DNA of 43,319 bases from an uncultured Pseudomonadota bacterium (GCA_903844895.1 CAIMVM010000015.1:1-43319), one strand, 5' to 3'. Counted from the first letter of the stretch, positions 8,117 through 16,965 are shown. Translations and numbers: made by a program. The notes: generated by a model from the sequence alone, not told the origin.

Positions 8117-9301
8117 ATGAATCAAGAACTGATTCTTGAACAGATTATTGGAGAAATTTCAAGCAAGTATGATTGCCACACGATCATTCTTTACGGATCT
8201 CGAGCACGCGGAGATGCGAGTGAGGCCAGTGACTATGATATTCTCGCGATTAGGGATGCAGGTCCCTCGTTGCGCGACGCTCGACTTTGGCAAGGAGTTT
8301 ACCTTGACATATTTGTTCACTCAAAATCAGTAATCGACCAACCTCCCGCTGAAATGCTTGAAATGCGCCACGGAAAGATCCTTCGCGAAAAGGAAGATAC
8401 TGCCAAAATTTTCTTCTCAAAACTCGAGGAGATCTATCAAGCTGGACCGAAAAAATTGCCCCCTGACGAAATAAAAGCCATTGTAACTTGGCACGTCAAA
8501 GCCATTGACCGCATCAGGCTTGTTGGAATGCAAGGCTTATTTAGGCGTTCAGAACTCCTACCTGCTTTGCTGGAACATTATTTCACAACCCGCGGACATT
8601 GGTATCGAGGCCCTAAAGCTAGTTTCCATTGGCTAGAAAAAAATCGCCCAGATCTTTTCGAAGCGTTTCAGAATGCGCTGAATCCTTCAGCAGCAAATTC
8701 AACAGTCGAAAAGTTGGTACTCCTCGTTAATCAGGCCATAGAAAAGGAAGCCCAGCCCGAAGTCTCTGCGAATAGTGCCACTTATATTGCAAGACCTGAC
8801 TACATTAAACATTGGACCGAAGTTCAAGATCCAGACAATTCTTCCTACCCCAAAAGTACTGAGTTGTTAAGTATAGGCTCAGCTCTTGGGAAAAAGTTAG
8901 GCTTAACCCGAATAGGAATTCATCATGAATTTTTGCCTCCTGGCCGAAGAACCTCATGGCCACATGCGGAGAGTTCTGAAGAAGAGTTTGGCTTTGTCAT
9001 CGAAGGTCATCCTGATGTTTGGATTGACGGACATCTCCATCGCTTAAGTCCAGGAGATGCCGTCGCTTTTCCTGCTGCAACTGGCATAGCACATACATTT
9101 ATTAATAATTCAGATCAAAATGCCAGACTGATTATCGTTGGGGAGGCGTCAAAGCCTGAGAACAAAGTCTATTATCCGCTCCATCCTGAATTGAAAGAAA
9201 CCAGAAAAGACTGGTGGAACGATGCACCCAAGCACCCCTTGGGGTCCCACGATGGACGACCAGATAGACGCCGCAATGAATCATCCTTAAAAAAGGAATA
9301 A
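8117..9301 (+). CDS. Nucleotidyltransferase (MNT-like) fused to a cupin domain
   Basis: 394 residues joining two recognisable parts. Residues ~5-105 are a polymerase-beta-type nucleotidyltransferase: LYGSRARGDA (25-34) with the metal-binding pair D39 and D41 (SDYDIL) and a third carboxylate at D64 (YLDIFV). Residues ~110-215 are helical and may be a substrate-binding or HEPN-like helical domain. Residues ~225-375 are a cupin: motif 1 WPHAESSEEEFGFVIEG with H283, E285 and E290, motif 2 SPGDAVAFPAATGIAHTF with H326. The cupin resembles the COG3837 group of conserved double-stranded beta-helix proteins. One ATG (8117) with GGAGAAAATAT upstream and no internal stop indicates one polypeptide. Function unknown: it could transfer a nucleotide to a small molecule such as a sugar or antibiotic. 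Confidence 0.75.
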   Translation: MNQELILEQIIGEISSKYDCHTIILYGSRARGDASEASDYDILAIRDAGPSLRDARLWQGVYLDIFVHSKSVIDQPPAEMLEMRHGKILREKEDTAKIFFSKLEEIYQAGPKKLPPDEIKAIVTWHVKAIDRIRLVGMQGLFRRSELLPALLEHYFTTRGHWYRGPKASFHWLEKNRPDLFEAFQNALNPSAANSTVEKLVLLVNQAIEKEAQPEVSANSATYIARPDYIKHWTEVQDPDNSSYPKSTELLSIGSALGKKLGLTRIGIHHEFLPPGRRTSWPHAESSEEEFGFVIEGHPDVWIDGHLHRLSPGDAVAFPAATGIAHTFINNSDQNARLIIVGEASKPENKVYYPLHPELKETRKDWWNDAPKHPLGSHDGRPDRRRNESSLKKE

Positions 9302-9625
9302 GGAATAGCATCTTCCATCCGCAATGTCAGAAGTTTTTAGTCTTAAAATGTACCGAATATTTCAGCATCGTCCGTCTTTCGCGTAAACATCTATTGGAAA
9401 AATAGCGACCTATTGTGACAAACGGCAAAAAAGGCTGTCATTACTTGAACAAAAATGTGGCTACACATGGGCCAGGATAAGAAGCGGAAGGAGCACATGC
9501 CGCGCTCTTAAATCGCAGGCTGCGATTTAAATCTATAATCAAAATGAAAATAGACCTTTAATTCAAGGTAGTCCTTGAAAATAAGGGCCCATTTCTTGCC
9601 TTAAACAAAGGGCACATTTCCTAAG
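9302..9625. other. Intergenic region without a convincing gene, convergent 3' ends
   Basis: About 320 bases between the end of the nucleotidyltransferase-cupin gene and the end of the methyltransferase gene on the other strand. No reading frame with a ribosome binding site is evident. It contains the perfect hairpin at 9508-9530, listed separately, and otherwise AT-rich sequence. Confidence 0.6.
9508..9530. terminator. Perfect 10-bp hairpin between convergent genes
   Basis: TTAAATCGCA and TGCGATTTAA form a 10-bp perfect stem around a GGC loop. It lies between two convergent genes, the usual place for a bidirectional terminator. The stem ends in AT pairs and is not followed by a long T run, so it may instead be a transcript-stabilising hairpin or a protein-binding dyad. 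Confidence 0.45.
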
Positions 9626-10813
9626 CTAGTCAAAATCGCCGACAATAGCTTCCGATTTATTCTTTTTAGATCCTGAATACATTTCATAGATAAAGAGCTT
9701 TGTTTTGATGCTGCCATTCATCAAAGGAATCCTTTTAGAAGGTCTTAAACCGATCATTCTCCAGGGCGCGTCCTCGGAACAAAAAAGAGCCGCTCGCCAT
9801 CCAGTAAAATCTTTCTTAAGTTTGTCGCCAACATGTTCATAAAACGCCTCTAACTCACCTTCAGATCCGGATCCAATGCGGTCACCGTAGGGTAGATTGA
9901 TCACGAGAAGCCCAGTTTCGGCAGGCTTTTCAGCCTTGAAGAAGTCTTTCACTGAAAAATTAATATTTCTTTCTACGCGCGCTCGCAGTGCGTTCTCCCT
10001 AGCAAAACCTACAAATTTAGAGCTAAGGTCAGAGGCATATATGGGCTGAAGAAGAACCTCGACTTTTTCAGATCGAACCTCATCTTGAACCTTACGCCAA
10101 ATATCGTTATTGAACATCTTAAGGCGTTCAAAAGCAAAATTTCCTTTTTTTCTATGGATATTCGGGGCCTTTTTTAAAGCCATCATGGCTGCTTCGATAG
10201 GAATAGTTCCAGACCCGCACATGGGGTCGTAAAGCACTTCAGAGCCATCGTAGCCTGCAAATTCAAGCAAGGCCGAAGCTAGTGTTTCTTTCATGGGAGC
10301 CGGATGATCATCGTCTTTGTAGCCACGCTTATGAAGTGTAAGTCCAGATGTATTGACTGAAATGGTCGCTCGGCCCCCATGGACGTAAGCTACGATGACG
10401 ACATCTGGCTCCTTTAATTCAACTTCCGGAATACTGCCCGTTTCACGGTCGAATACAGTCTGCATAGATAATCTAACTGTTTTAGAAATTTTATTTCCAG
10501 TCATTGCATCTTCGCCACGATCGCCAGCGACGGCATCTACCCTAAAGGTTTTATGGACATCAAACACTTCATGCCATTTAATTCTTTTCGCCTGGGAGTT
10601 AAGCATATGGGCGTCTTTAGCTGCACATTCTCTTAAAACCAAATGAATTTGACTCGCAGTGCGAAGTTTGAGGTGGAGCTTATAAAACGTATGTTCATCC
10701 GCATCAAACTCAACGGCCATATAGCCTTCGCGGACTTCTGTAGCGCCAAGCGCCTTAAGTTCTTTAACTAAAAGTACTTTTGTTTCTTCGGGACATGTTG
10801 CAATAAGTCTCAT
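9626..10813 (-). CDS. rlmL: RlmL-type THUMP rRNA methyltransferase (23S rRNA N2-guanine family)
   Basis: 395 residues, comparable to the RlmL half of E. coli RlmKL (COG0116), which methylates N2 of G2445 in 23S rRNA. An N-terminal ferredoxin-like and THUMP region (~1-155) precedes the family signature HKRGYK (161-166). The Rossmann methyltransferase domain has the SAM-binding loop DPMCGSGTIPIEAAMMA (196-212) and motif IV INLPYGDRI (305-313). The second residue is L where many N2-guanine methylases have NPPYG. The lineage is clear but the exact base is not proven. Start ATG at 10813 has AGGAG 5 bases upstream. No RlmK half is attached. Confidence 0.85.
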   Translation of the reverse strand: MRLIATCPEETKVLLVKELKALGATEVREGYMAVEFDADEHTFYKLHLKLRTASQIHLVLRECAAKDAHMLNSQAKRIKWHEVFDVHKTFRVDAVAGDRGEDAMTGNKISKTVRLSMQTVFDRETGSIPEVELKEPDVVIVAYVHGGRATISVNTSGLTLHKRGYKDDDHPAPMKETLASALLEFAGYDGSEVLYDPMCGSGTIPIEAAMMALKKAPNIHRKKGNFAFERLKMFNNDIWRKVQDEVRSEKVEVLLQPIYASDLSSKFVGFARENALRARVERNINFSVKDFFKAEKPAETGLLVINLPYGDRIGSGSEGELEAFYEHVGDKLKKDFTGWRAALFCSEDAPWRMIGLRPSKRIPLMNGSIKTKLFIYEMYSGSKKNKSEAIVGDFD

Positions 10814-10986
10814 GGAATCTCCTGCAAAGTGGCGGCAGGTGTATCACAAATAGAATTCAATTGGCAACTTTTGCGACGAAATCGTTTAAAAAAGACCCAA
10901 GCGCCCAATTTAACTACTGAAAATAGCATCAAGCAAAGCCAAGCAACAAACCACGGAGACGACTAATTGAGGGTAACCAGCTGAAA

Positions 10987-12096
10987 TCAGTTTGAATTGC
11001 TGTCAAATGTTGGGAACTTAGGAGAACCAAGCTCATAACTTTCCATATCGACCGTAGTTTCTTCATCGTCAGCCACACTAGCTGCATCTTTTTGAGTTCG
11101 GCTTGAGGACTCAGATAGATCCGACTCAGAATCATCTTTGCTGGTGTTTTGAAATGGCATAGCTATCGGAGTAGTTCCTATAGTCATAGAGGCACCTGCA
11201 ACAAATCTCAAGGCAGCTGAGCCTGGCCCGTGAAGCACTTCCGTGCCAATACCACCATATAGTTTCAGCTGATCTCCCAGTAGGTGCCTATAAGTGAATG
11301 TGAGCTCTCCGGCAGAATTGCCGCGATCTGAGCTATCCACCATGCCGCCGGTAGCAGTCGCACCAGTAAGCTCAGTTACTAATGACTGTGACTTTCCATT
11401 AAGATCATACCTTAGCGCCGCACTCCAAATAACTTGAGAAGACATAGGCTCTACCGGAACTTTTCCCGTTTCACTATCTACGACATCAGCTGAACTAGAC
11501 CGGAATTTAAAACCTAAATTGAAGCCTACCGCAAAGTCACTGTATTCAGAGTCTAGAGCCATTAGGGCCGTAACCGTGGACGATCCGTTTTCGCCTTCGT
11601 AAGGATTATCTTTCATAAGTCCTTTACCCATATCTATCATTCCCGCTAGATTTAAATATCCATTGCTTAGAAACGTATATTTCCCACCTAACCGAAAATA
11701 GCTCATTCCAGATTTGGTAATTTCACCGCGGTAATTGGTACTGGAGCTGCTTTGACTCAGCACCATCGGAAATGCCGCGCCAATTTCCAAGTTCTTTAAT
11801 AGTCCATAGCCTACTTGGGCATGGGAAGAGAGAAGGGTATCATCGATTTTGGTGCGCGAGGGTGTCGTATCTCTGATCTCAATGTTTGGTACCACATTGG
11901 TTCCAAGATCTAGAAATCCCCCAAAGACTACCTGCCCAGGATTAAGTGTTCGCGCCGGCTCCACCGACAGAAAGTCTAAGGTAGAATAATTGGGATTAAA
12001 TGTTTGGAAGTCTCCACCAACAGCATTCCCTAAGGCTTCAGCTGCCGAAAGCCCAAGAGGCAGGACAAGCGCAAGTGTGCGGCGAATGTGAGTCAT
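10987..12096 (-). CDS. Probable outer-membrane beta-barrel protein
   Basis: 369 residues with a Sec signal peptide (MTHIRRTLALVLPLGLSAAE, then ALG). The rest shows alternating strand pattern typical of transmembrane beta-barrels: VFGGFLDLGTNV, AQVGYGLLKNLEIGAAFPMV, YFRLGGKYTFLSNGYLNLAG, FAVGFNLGFKFRS, AALRYDLNG, LTFTYRHLLGDQLKLYGGIG, ALRFVAGASMTIG. A Ser/Asp-rich acidic tail follows (~320-369) which lacks the usual C-terminal aromatic, so the barrel ends before the tail. The ATG at 12096 has GGAAGGA upstream; an upstream in-frame TTG at 12123 would push the signal peptide inside. Likely function: porin or transport barrel; no specific family recognised. Confidence 0.7.
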   Translation of the reverse strand: MTHIRRTLALVLPLGLSAAEALGNAVGGDFQTFNPNYSTLDFLSVEPARTLNPGQVVFGGFLDLGTNVVPNIEIRDTTPSRTKIDDTLLSSHAQVGYGLLKNLEIGAAFPMVLSQSSSSTNYRGEITKSGMSYFRLGGKYTFLSNGYLNLAGMIDMGKGLMKDNPYEGENGSSTVTALMALDSEYSDFAVGFNLGFKFRSSSADVVDSETGKVPVEPMSSQVIWSAALRYDLNGKSQSLVTELTGATATGGMVDSSDRGNSAGELTFTYRHLLGDQLKLYGGIGTEVLHGPGSAALRFVAGASMTIGTTPIAMPFQNTSKDDSESDLSESSSRTQKDAASVADDEETTVDMESYELGSPKFPTFDSNSN

Positions 12097-12338
12097 AAAA
12101 ATTCCTTCCAAGCAAGGGGTCAAGTCCCCAAGCCTCAGAGAGCAAGATTAAGGCCAACCGCGGCCATGTTATTATTGTCAATGATTTTAGTTTGTTACAG
12201 AATAGGTGTCAGAATTTCGCCTTCTTTTTTAGCGCAGAAAAAAGACAGCGAATAGAAAGTTGACAGTTTTTTGGCTTTGGAGTTCTGTTGTTTTCAGGTA
12301 TGTTGCGTCCCTTACGAGTACCACCTAAAGGAACGAAC

Positions 12339-12872
12339 ATGACTCCTAAAGCCAAAGAAATCCAAGCATTAATGGAAACATTCGACTTTACAAATAAATC
12401 CTACCAGGTTCTTTTAAACACCAGTATGGGTGACATTCTTCTAAATCTCTTTCCAGATGTCGCTCCAGGTCATTGTCGAAACATTTTAGCCCTGGCCAAA
12501 TCTGGATTTTATAACAACCTTATTTTTCATAGAGTTATCGAAGGCTTCGTGATCCAAGGCGGTTGCCCAACCGGAAACGGCACGGGAGGCCCGGGCTACA
12601 ACATAAAAGCTGAGTTTAATTCGAAGCCCCATAATGCAGGAACTCTTTCTATGGCGCGCGCCATGGACCCAGACAGCGCTGGATCCCAGTTCTTTCTTTG
12701 CCTAGGCCGAGTGACTCACCTTGATAACCAATATACGGTTTTTGGCGAAGCAGCCAACCAAGCAAGCACTGATGTAATCCTTGCCATTGGACAAGTCGAA
12801 ACAACGGCTGGCGATAGACCAAAGACTCCCGTTGTCATTCAGACAGCCTCAGTCTTGGAATCCGCAAAATAA
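12339..12872 (+). CDS. Cyclophilin-type peptidyl-prolyl isomerase
   Basis: 177 residues without a signal peptide, so a cytoplasmic PPIase. It interconverts cis and trans X-Pro bonds. Cyclophilin motifs are intact: FHRVIEGFVIQGG (catalytic Arg plus the F/Q pocket), GPGYNIKAEF, SAGSQFFL, and LDNQYTVFGEAA. The ATG at 12339 has AAAGGAAC 6 bases upstream; a TTG at 12288 in the same frame would add 17 residues with no support. A strong terminator lies just behind the stop, so the gene is probably monocistronic. Confidence 0.92.
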   Translation: MTPKAKEIQALMETFDFTNKSYQVLLNTSMGDILLNLFPDVAPGHCRNILALAKSGFYNNLIFHRVIEGFVIQGGCPTGNGTGGPGYNIKAEFNSKPHNAGTLSMARAMDPDSAGSQFFLCLGRVTHLDNQYTVFGEAANQASTDVILAIGQVETTAGDRPKTPVVIQTASVLESAK

Positions 12873-12890
12873 AACTCTCGGGACAAGTAA

Positions 12891-12921
12891 CCCCAATAGC
12901 CGCCTTGCCTATTGGGGTTTT
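12891..12921 (+). terminator. Rho-independent terminator after the cyclophilin gene
   Basis: CCCCAATAG (12891-12899) pairs with CTATTGGGG (12909-12917) around a 9-nt loop, followed by TTTT. It lies 19 bases past the cyclophilin stop. Confidence 0.9.
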
Positions 12922-13190
12922 CATGAGGGCCCCGAGCAAAAATCACGTCGACACTACCTCCCATTTAAAAACATAAACCTTTCCAAAGACTTAGTAGCTA
13001 CTTTAGGTTTCTAGATAGGCGACTAGAAGCTACGTCAAACTGTCCCTCTATTATTGCGACCTAAGCAAGCTAACCTTCGCTTGTATAATTGCGGCCAAAG
13101 GAGCTATGTTAGCCCTCGAATAGGCCTGGAGTTTGGTTTGACTCGATTCGGGTGTTCTATATTCTTTCAAAAAAATGGGAGAAACCAAAC
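12922..13190. other. Intergenic region, no gene seen
   Basis: After the cyclophilin terminator no reading frame with support is visible. A TATAAT at ~13082-13087 (in TTGTATAATTG) and a TTGACT at ~13137-13142 may be parts of promoters for the secreted protein downstream, but neither has a convincing partner element at the correct spacing. Confidence 0.4.
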
Positions 13191-13820
13191 ATGAAGCTCT
13201 TGATTGCATTATTCGTGCTGTTTGCCTTAGGTGTATCTAAGGCTTCCGACTTTAGCTGTAAGGACGCCCAAAGCTTTATTTTGAATTTCACGCAAGCAGA
13301 CCTTCAAAAGCTCAGGATAAAAGAGGAGCGTTTTTTAGATCTGCAATTGTTTTTGGAGAGCAAGCCCTCAATAGAACAACTCGACATTTCAACCTATTCT
13401 TATATTTTTAAAGACAGTCCTTATGAGCAGCTTTGGTGTAAGCTAAAATCTCAATCTGCCATAGTCAATGAACTAAAAGTTTCAGTATCGGCTCCCGCTA
13501 AATCCTGCGCCGACTTAAACAGACATATATTGTCTCTAGCTCTGCATGAGATCATTTTAGCCCCTGAAAAGGCTCCCACTTTATCTGAATTAGGCATCGT
13601 ATTATTAGACGACAAAAAAGCTTTCGGTGGGGGACAATGGTCGTCCTCAAATGTAACGTTTGATGCGATGAGCAATATGATTGAAATTGAAGCCGTAAGG
13701 TTACTATCACCTTTGTGGTTGAGACGAGTAGGCGGAATGAACTATTGCAAAATCATCTCCCCAAAGGGAGCAAGGTCCCTGATTTCACATCGAATTAAAC
13801 TACTGAAAGGCCCATTTTAG
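13191..13820 (+). CDS. Small secreted protein of unknown function
   Basis: 209 residues from the ATG at 13191, which has GGGAGA 8 bases upstream and opens directly with a Sec signal peptide (MKLLIALFVLFALGVSKAS). The mature protein has four cysteines (FSCKDA, LWCKLK, KSCADL, NYCKII), enough for two disulfides, consistent with a periplasmic location. The terminal region (LSPLWLRRVGGMNYCKIISP) is more conserved-looking than the middle. I recognise no family. A GTG at 13152 in frame would bury the signal peptide. Confidence 0.7.
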   Translation: MKLLIALFVLFALGVSKASDFSCKDAQSFILNFTQADLQKLRIKEERFLDLQLFLESKPSIEQLDISTYSYIFKDSPYEQLWCKLKSQSAIVNELKVSVSAPAKSCADLNRHILSLALHEIILAPEKAPTLSELGIVLLDDKKAFGGGQWSSSNVTFDAMSNMIEIEAVRLLSPLWLRRVGGMNYCKIISPKGARSLISHRIKLLKGPF

Positions 13821-13871
13821 TTTATTAATTTTTGAACTTAAATTTTTTAAGGCCACATATAAATTTATATT

Positions 13872-14672
13872 TCAAATGCCTGTCCTGTGGGATTGTCTTT
13901 TAGCTTCAAATAGGATTAATGACGCCGCCACTGACACATTAAATGAGTCCGCAATACCAAGCATGGGAATCACAAGAGAGACATCCGAATTTTCAACCCA
14001 AAATTCTGACAGGCCTGTATCCTCTGCACCCATCAAAATAGCTGATTTAGACTCAAATTTAGTATCAAAAAGACTTTGAGCCTTCGCATCAAGACGTGCG
14101 GCATAGGTTTTAAATCCTTCCCGCCTTACAAAACTTAAAAAATCTTGGGAACTGGATTCATAGACTGGAATGGAAAAAATCGTACCGAGGCTGGTTCGGA
14201 TGGCTATGGGGCTCCAAATATCTGAGGACGCATCAAGAACAATAACCGCAGTCACCCCTAGTCCATCCGCAGTTCTCAGCATAGCACCAAAATTTCCTGG
14301 CTTCTCAAGCCCTTGAACAACCATCAAAAGGCCACCTTTGGCTTCAGGCTTAAATTCAGTTAGCTGTCTCCTTTGAACAGGAAAAACTGCGATAATTCCA
14401 TCCTTATCTTCTCGTACGGCTAATTTTGAAAATACATTTTGAGACACTTCTATCAAATTAGTGTTTTGAGCTGAATTAATAATGGCTGAACTGGAGGGCG
14501 ATAAAACATCTCTCGAAAACCAGATTTCGCTTGGTATATACCCTGACGCTAAAGCTCTCTCTACCTCCCTGGCGCCTTCCACCAAAAAACGCCTTTGCTC
14601 GCGACGTCCCTTGGAATCTCGCAGTTTAAGGAGATCCTTGACATTCTGGTTTTGAGGGGACGTAATGAACAC
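13872..14672 (-). CDS. SPOUT RNA methyltransferase (TrmH family), second copy
   Basis: 266 residues from a GTG at 14672 that has AAAAGG 7 bases upstream and gives the family-typical start VFITSPQNQNVKDLLKLRDS. A second GTG at 14726 would overlap the preceding gene. Substrate-binding domain: RRFLVEGAREVERALASGYI. Knot motifs: VVQGLEKPGNFGAMLRTADG (N and R conserved), ILMGAEDTGLSEFWVENSD, and IPMLGIADSFNVSVAASLIL. Target is unknown but it is a different subgroup from the copy at 316-1071. It probably methylates rRNA or tRNA ribose. It follows a putative rRNA methyltransferase with 25 bases between stop and start. Confidence 0.86.
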   Translation of the reverse strand: MFITSPQNQNVKDLLKLRDSKGRREQRRFLVEGAREVERALASGYIPSEIWFSRDVLSPSSSAIINSAQNTNLIEVSQNVFSKLAVREDKDGIIAVFPVQRRQLTEFKPEAKGGLLMVVQGLEKPGNFGAMLRTADGLGVTAVIVLDASSDIWSPIAIRTSLGTIFSIPVYESSSQDFLSFVRREGFKTYAARLDAKAQSLFDTKFESKSAILMGAEDTGLSEFWVENSDVSLVIPMLGIADSFNVSVAASLILFEAKRQSHRTGI

Positions 14673-14697
14673 GATAAAACCTTTTAAAGAAGAGGAA

Positions 14698-15540
14698 TCA
14701 AAGAAACCACTGGGCGCACGCTCCACTGGGAAGGTGTCTCATAGTTTCATCTTGCACAGTCATTTCCATTGATGAAAAGCTACCGCCTCGACTTCCCAAA
14801 TAGGAAGCGAGAATATTTTGAATGGCAATAGGCGTATACCCCTGAGAATGGGCAGACAGCTGAAGAAAACCAAAATCGTCATCAAAGAGTTGAGCGAGAT
14901 CGTCCATAAGCGGTATAAGATGGTCTTCAATCTTCCAAATCTCTCCCTTAGCTCCACGCCCGTAAGAAGGAGGATCGAGAACAATTCCTTGATACTTAGA
15001 GCCTCTTTTTATTTCCCGTTGTACAAATTTCTGAACGTCATCAACAATCCAGCGAATGGGCTTATCTCCCAAGGAGGAAGCCTCGGCGTTCTCTCTTGCC
15101 CAAGCCACACTGGTTTTTGAGGCATCGACATGGACGACATGAGCGCCTCCTTGACTGGCACCAAGGGTGACAGTGCCCGTATAGGCGAAAAGGTTAAGGA
15201 GGCGAAAGGGCTTGTCTTTCGCTAACTGCTTTTCTATAGCCCCCTGCATTGCAAACCAGGAATGATGTTCAGGAAAAATCCCAATGTGACCAAAATCAGT
15301 CAGTCGAATAATGGCAGAAATACCATGGATCTGAATCATCCAAGATGCGGGAATTTTGTTTCTAAACTCCCATTTGCCATCACCAAAAGAACCACGTGTA
15401 AACTCAGCATCAGCTTCCCATGTCGACGGATCACGATTCGACCTCCAAACAGCTTGCGCCGAAGGCCGAATGACTCTGTACCCACCGATTTGTTCGTATT
15501 TCTTAAAGTATCCAGAATCTATTAAACGGTAGTCACCCAT
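14698..15540 (-). CDS. SAM-dependent class I methyltransferase, RlmI-like
   Basis: 280 residues. Motif I LLNLFAYTGTVTLGASQGGA is the COG1092 (RlmI/RlmK-like) form, followed by an aspartate HVDASKTSVAWARENAEASS, then DVQKFVQRE and the substrate-binding motif IV VLDPPSYGRG. This DPPS/F signature goes with 5-methylcytosine or N7-guanine rRNA methylation in the RlmI/RlmK families. There is no PUA domain at the N-terminus, so it is shorter than RlmI (~396). It begins with ATG at 15540 behind AGGGAG in the region just upstream. Co-oriented with the SPOUT methyltransferase, so the two probably form a small RNA-modification operon. Confidence 0.85.
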   Translation of the reverse strand: MGDYRLIDSGYFKKYEQIGGYRVIRPSAQAVWRSNRDPSTWEADAEFTRGSFGDGKWEFRNKIPASWMIQIHGISAIIRLTDFGHIGIFPEHHSWFAMQGAIEKQLAKDKPFRLLNLFAYTGTVTLGASQGGAHVVHVDASKTSVAWARENAEASSLGDKPIRWIVDDVQKFVQREIKRGSKYQGIVLDPPSYGRGAKGEIWKIEDHLIPLMDDLAQLFDDDFGFLQLSAHSQGYTPIAIQNILASYLGSRGGSFSSMEMTVQDETMRHLPSGACAQWFL

Positions 15541-15951
15541 GGGTCTCCCTTAGTTTAGGGCCTAAGCCGCGGGAATCTATCCTACTTTCAAGCTTCTCGC
15601 AATATGAGTTAACTTTAATATTTATCGAGGCTTAGGTCGTTTCCGAACGAAGCCATCCTCATCCTCAGGAAGCTGAAACTCAAATTTCAGAGCCAAACTA
15701 ATGACAACAAACCACCTCCCGCAGCCACGGCCCACCTGTCTCTGGAATCCTGCTTTTTGAGTATCTTTGCCAACAAAAGTAAACAGGGAACGACCGGTTA
15801 AATGGAATGCACATGACGTCAATTTCCACATAGAACGAATTTACAATGGTTCCGGACATCGATACACTGCATCCTCTAGGCTGCGCAGGAGAAGCAGCTT
15901 CCATAGAGTGCTTTTTCCATTCTTACCTAATTTTTGAGAAAGACGACTCCC
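15541..15951. other. Divergent intergenic region with at most one weak small frame
   Basis: About 410 bases between the divergent methyltransferase and monooxygenase genes. It has two overlapping minus-strand frames: 15622-15831 (69 codons) and 15698-15904 (68 codons). They overlap in different frames over 134 bases, as could remain from one frameshifted gene. No further feature is evident. Confidence 0.45.
15622..15831 (-). CDS. Possible small protein or gene remnant
   Basis: 69 residues ending in a charged tail (FEFQLPEDEDGFVRKRPKPR). The start ATG at 15831 has no clear ribosome binding site. The overlapping frame 15698-15904 begins with a different Met and could be its original N-terminus if a frameshift separates them. 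I recognise no domain. It may be chance. Confidence 0.25.
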   Translation of the reverse strand: MWKLTSCAFHLTGRSLFTFVGKDTQKAGFQRQVGRGCGRWFVVISLALKFEFQLPEDEDGFVRKRPKPR

Positions 15952-16896
15952 ATGACTCAAAATAAAATTACTGAACTCTTTCAGATTAAGTATCCCATTG
16001 TTCAAGCTGGCATGGTCTGGGTATCTGGCTCTAAATTAGCGGCAGCAGCTGCAAATGCTGGTGCGCTAGGCCTCCTGGGAGGAGGGTCTATGTCGCCGGA
16101 TCTTCTTAGATCCCACATTAGAGCAGCCAAAACTCTTACAAAAAATCCCTTTGGCGTAAATCTGCCTCTGCTATATAGCAAAATAGAGGAACAGATCGAT
16201 GTTTGCCTAGAGGAAGGCATCAAGATTTTTTTTACATCTGCTGGCAGTCCTAAAAAACATACCCCTAGACTTAAAGATCATGGCTGCACGGTGGTGCATG
16301 TAACCAGTAATCCGGATCTCGCCATGAAGTGCGAAGATGCCGGGGTAGATGCTGTGGTTGCCGAGGGATTTGAAGCAGGAGGACATAATGGAAGAGATGA
16401 ACTTACCACCATGGTGCTTATCCCACAAATCGTAAACGCCGTTAAAATTCCTGTGATAGCTGCCGGCGGGATCGCAGATGGGCAGTCCATGGCAGCCGCA
16501 TTTTGCCTAGGCGCTTCCGCTGTCCAGATAGGATCGCGATTTGCAGCTACCCAAGAATCCTCCGCCCATGAAAACTTTAAACAGGCTATTTTGTCTGCGA
16601 ACTATAACTCCACGATGTTATGTATGAAATCTACGGTTCCAGTGAGACTGTTAAAAAATGAATTCTATGTAAAGATCAGCGAATTAGAAAAAAAATGCGC
16701 CCCAAATTCTGAAATTTTAGACTATTTAGGTAGCGGCCGAGCTAAAAAAGGAATGCTTGAAGGAAACCTCGTGGAAGGCGAGCTGGAAATCGGTCAAGTC
16801 GCAGCGCTTATCAAAGACCTTCCAACTTGTCATGATTTAGTCAAACGAATGATCGAAGACTATAATGCCCAACGATTGAAACTAAGCCCGCTTTAA
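15952..16896 (+). CDS. Nitronate monooxygenase (2-nitropropane dioxygenase family) flavoprotein
   Basis: 314 residues from ATG at 15952 (GAGAAAG upstream; the frame also opens at a TTG at 15934). FMN-dependent TIM barrel that oxidises nitronates. Visible: strand 1 YPIVQAGMVWVSGSKLAAA, GALGLLGGGS, the central GFEAGGHNGRDELTT (His-loop typical of class II NMO and of enoyl-ACP reductase FabK relatives), IPVIAAGGIADGQSM, and GASAVQIGSRFAATQES for FMN phosphate. Alternative: a FabK-type enoyl-ACP reductase, which shares the fold; the sequence alone does not separate them with certainty. Located in the cytoplasm. Confidence 0.85.
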   Translation: MTQNKITELFQIKYPIVQAGMVWVSGSKLAAAAANAGALGLLGGGSMSPDLLRSHIRAAKTLTKNPFGVNLPLLYSKIEEQIDVCLEEGIKIFFTSAGSPKKHTPRLKDHGCTVVHVTSNPDLAMKCEDAGVDAVVAEGFEAGGHNGRDELTTMVLIPQIVNAVKIPVIAAGGIADGQSMAAAFCLGASAVQIGSRFAATQESSAHENFKQAILSANYNSTMLCMKSTVPVRLLKNEFYVKISELEKKCAPNSEILDYLGSGRAKKGMLEGNLVEGELEIGQVAALIKDLPTCHDLVKRMIEDYNAQRLKLSPL

Positions 16897-16965
16897 TAGA
16901 GACTTCTACATTATTTTAAAAAAGTTAGATTTCATCTTTGACGTAAGCAGAGAGTTCCAAGACGA

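Noticed and set aside
8117-9301. Reading the nucleotidyltransferase as a toxin-antitoxin MNT-HEPN module
   Set aside because: There is no separate HEPN partner with the RxxxxH motif; the second half is a cupin.
13021-13190. TATAAT and TTGACT considered as a promoter pair
   Set aside because: They are in the wrong order and spacing to form one promoter.
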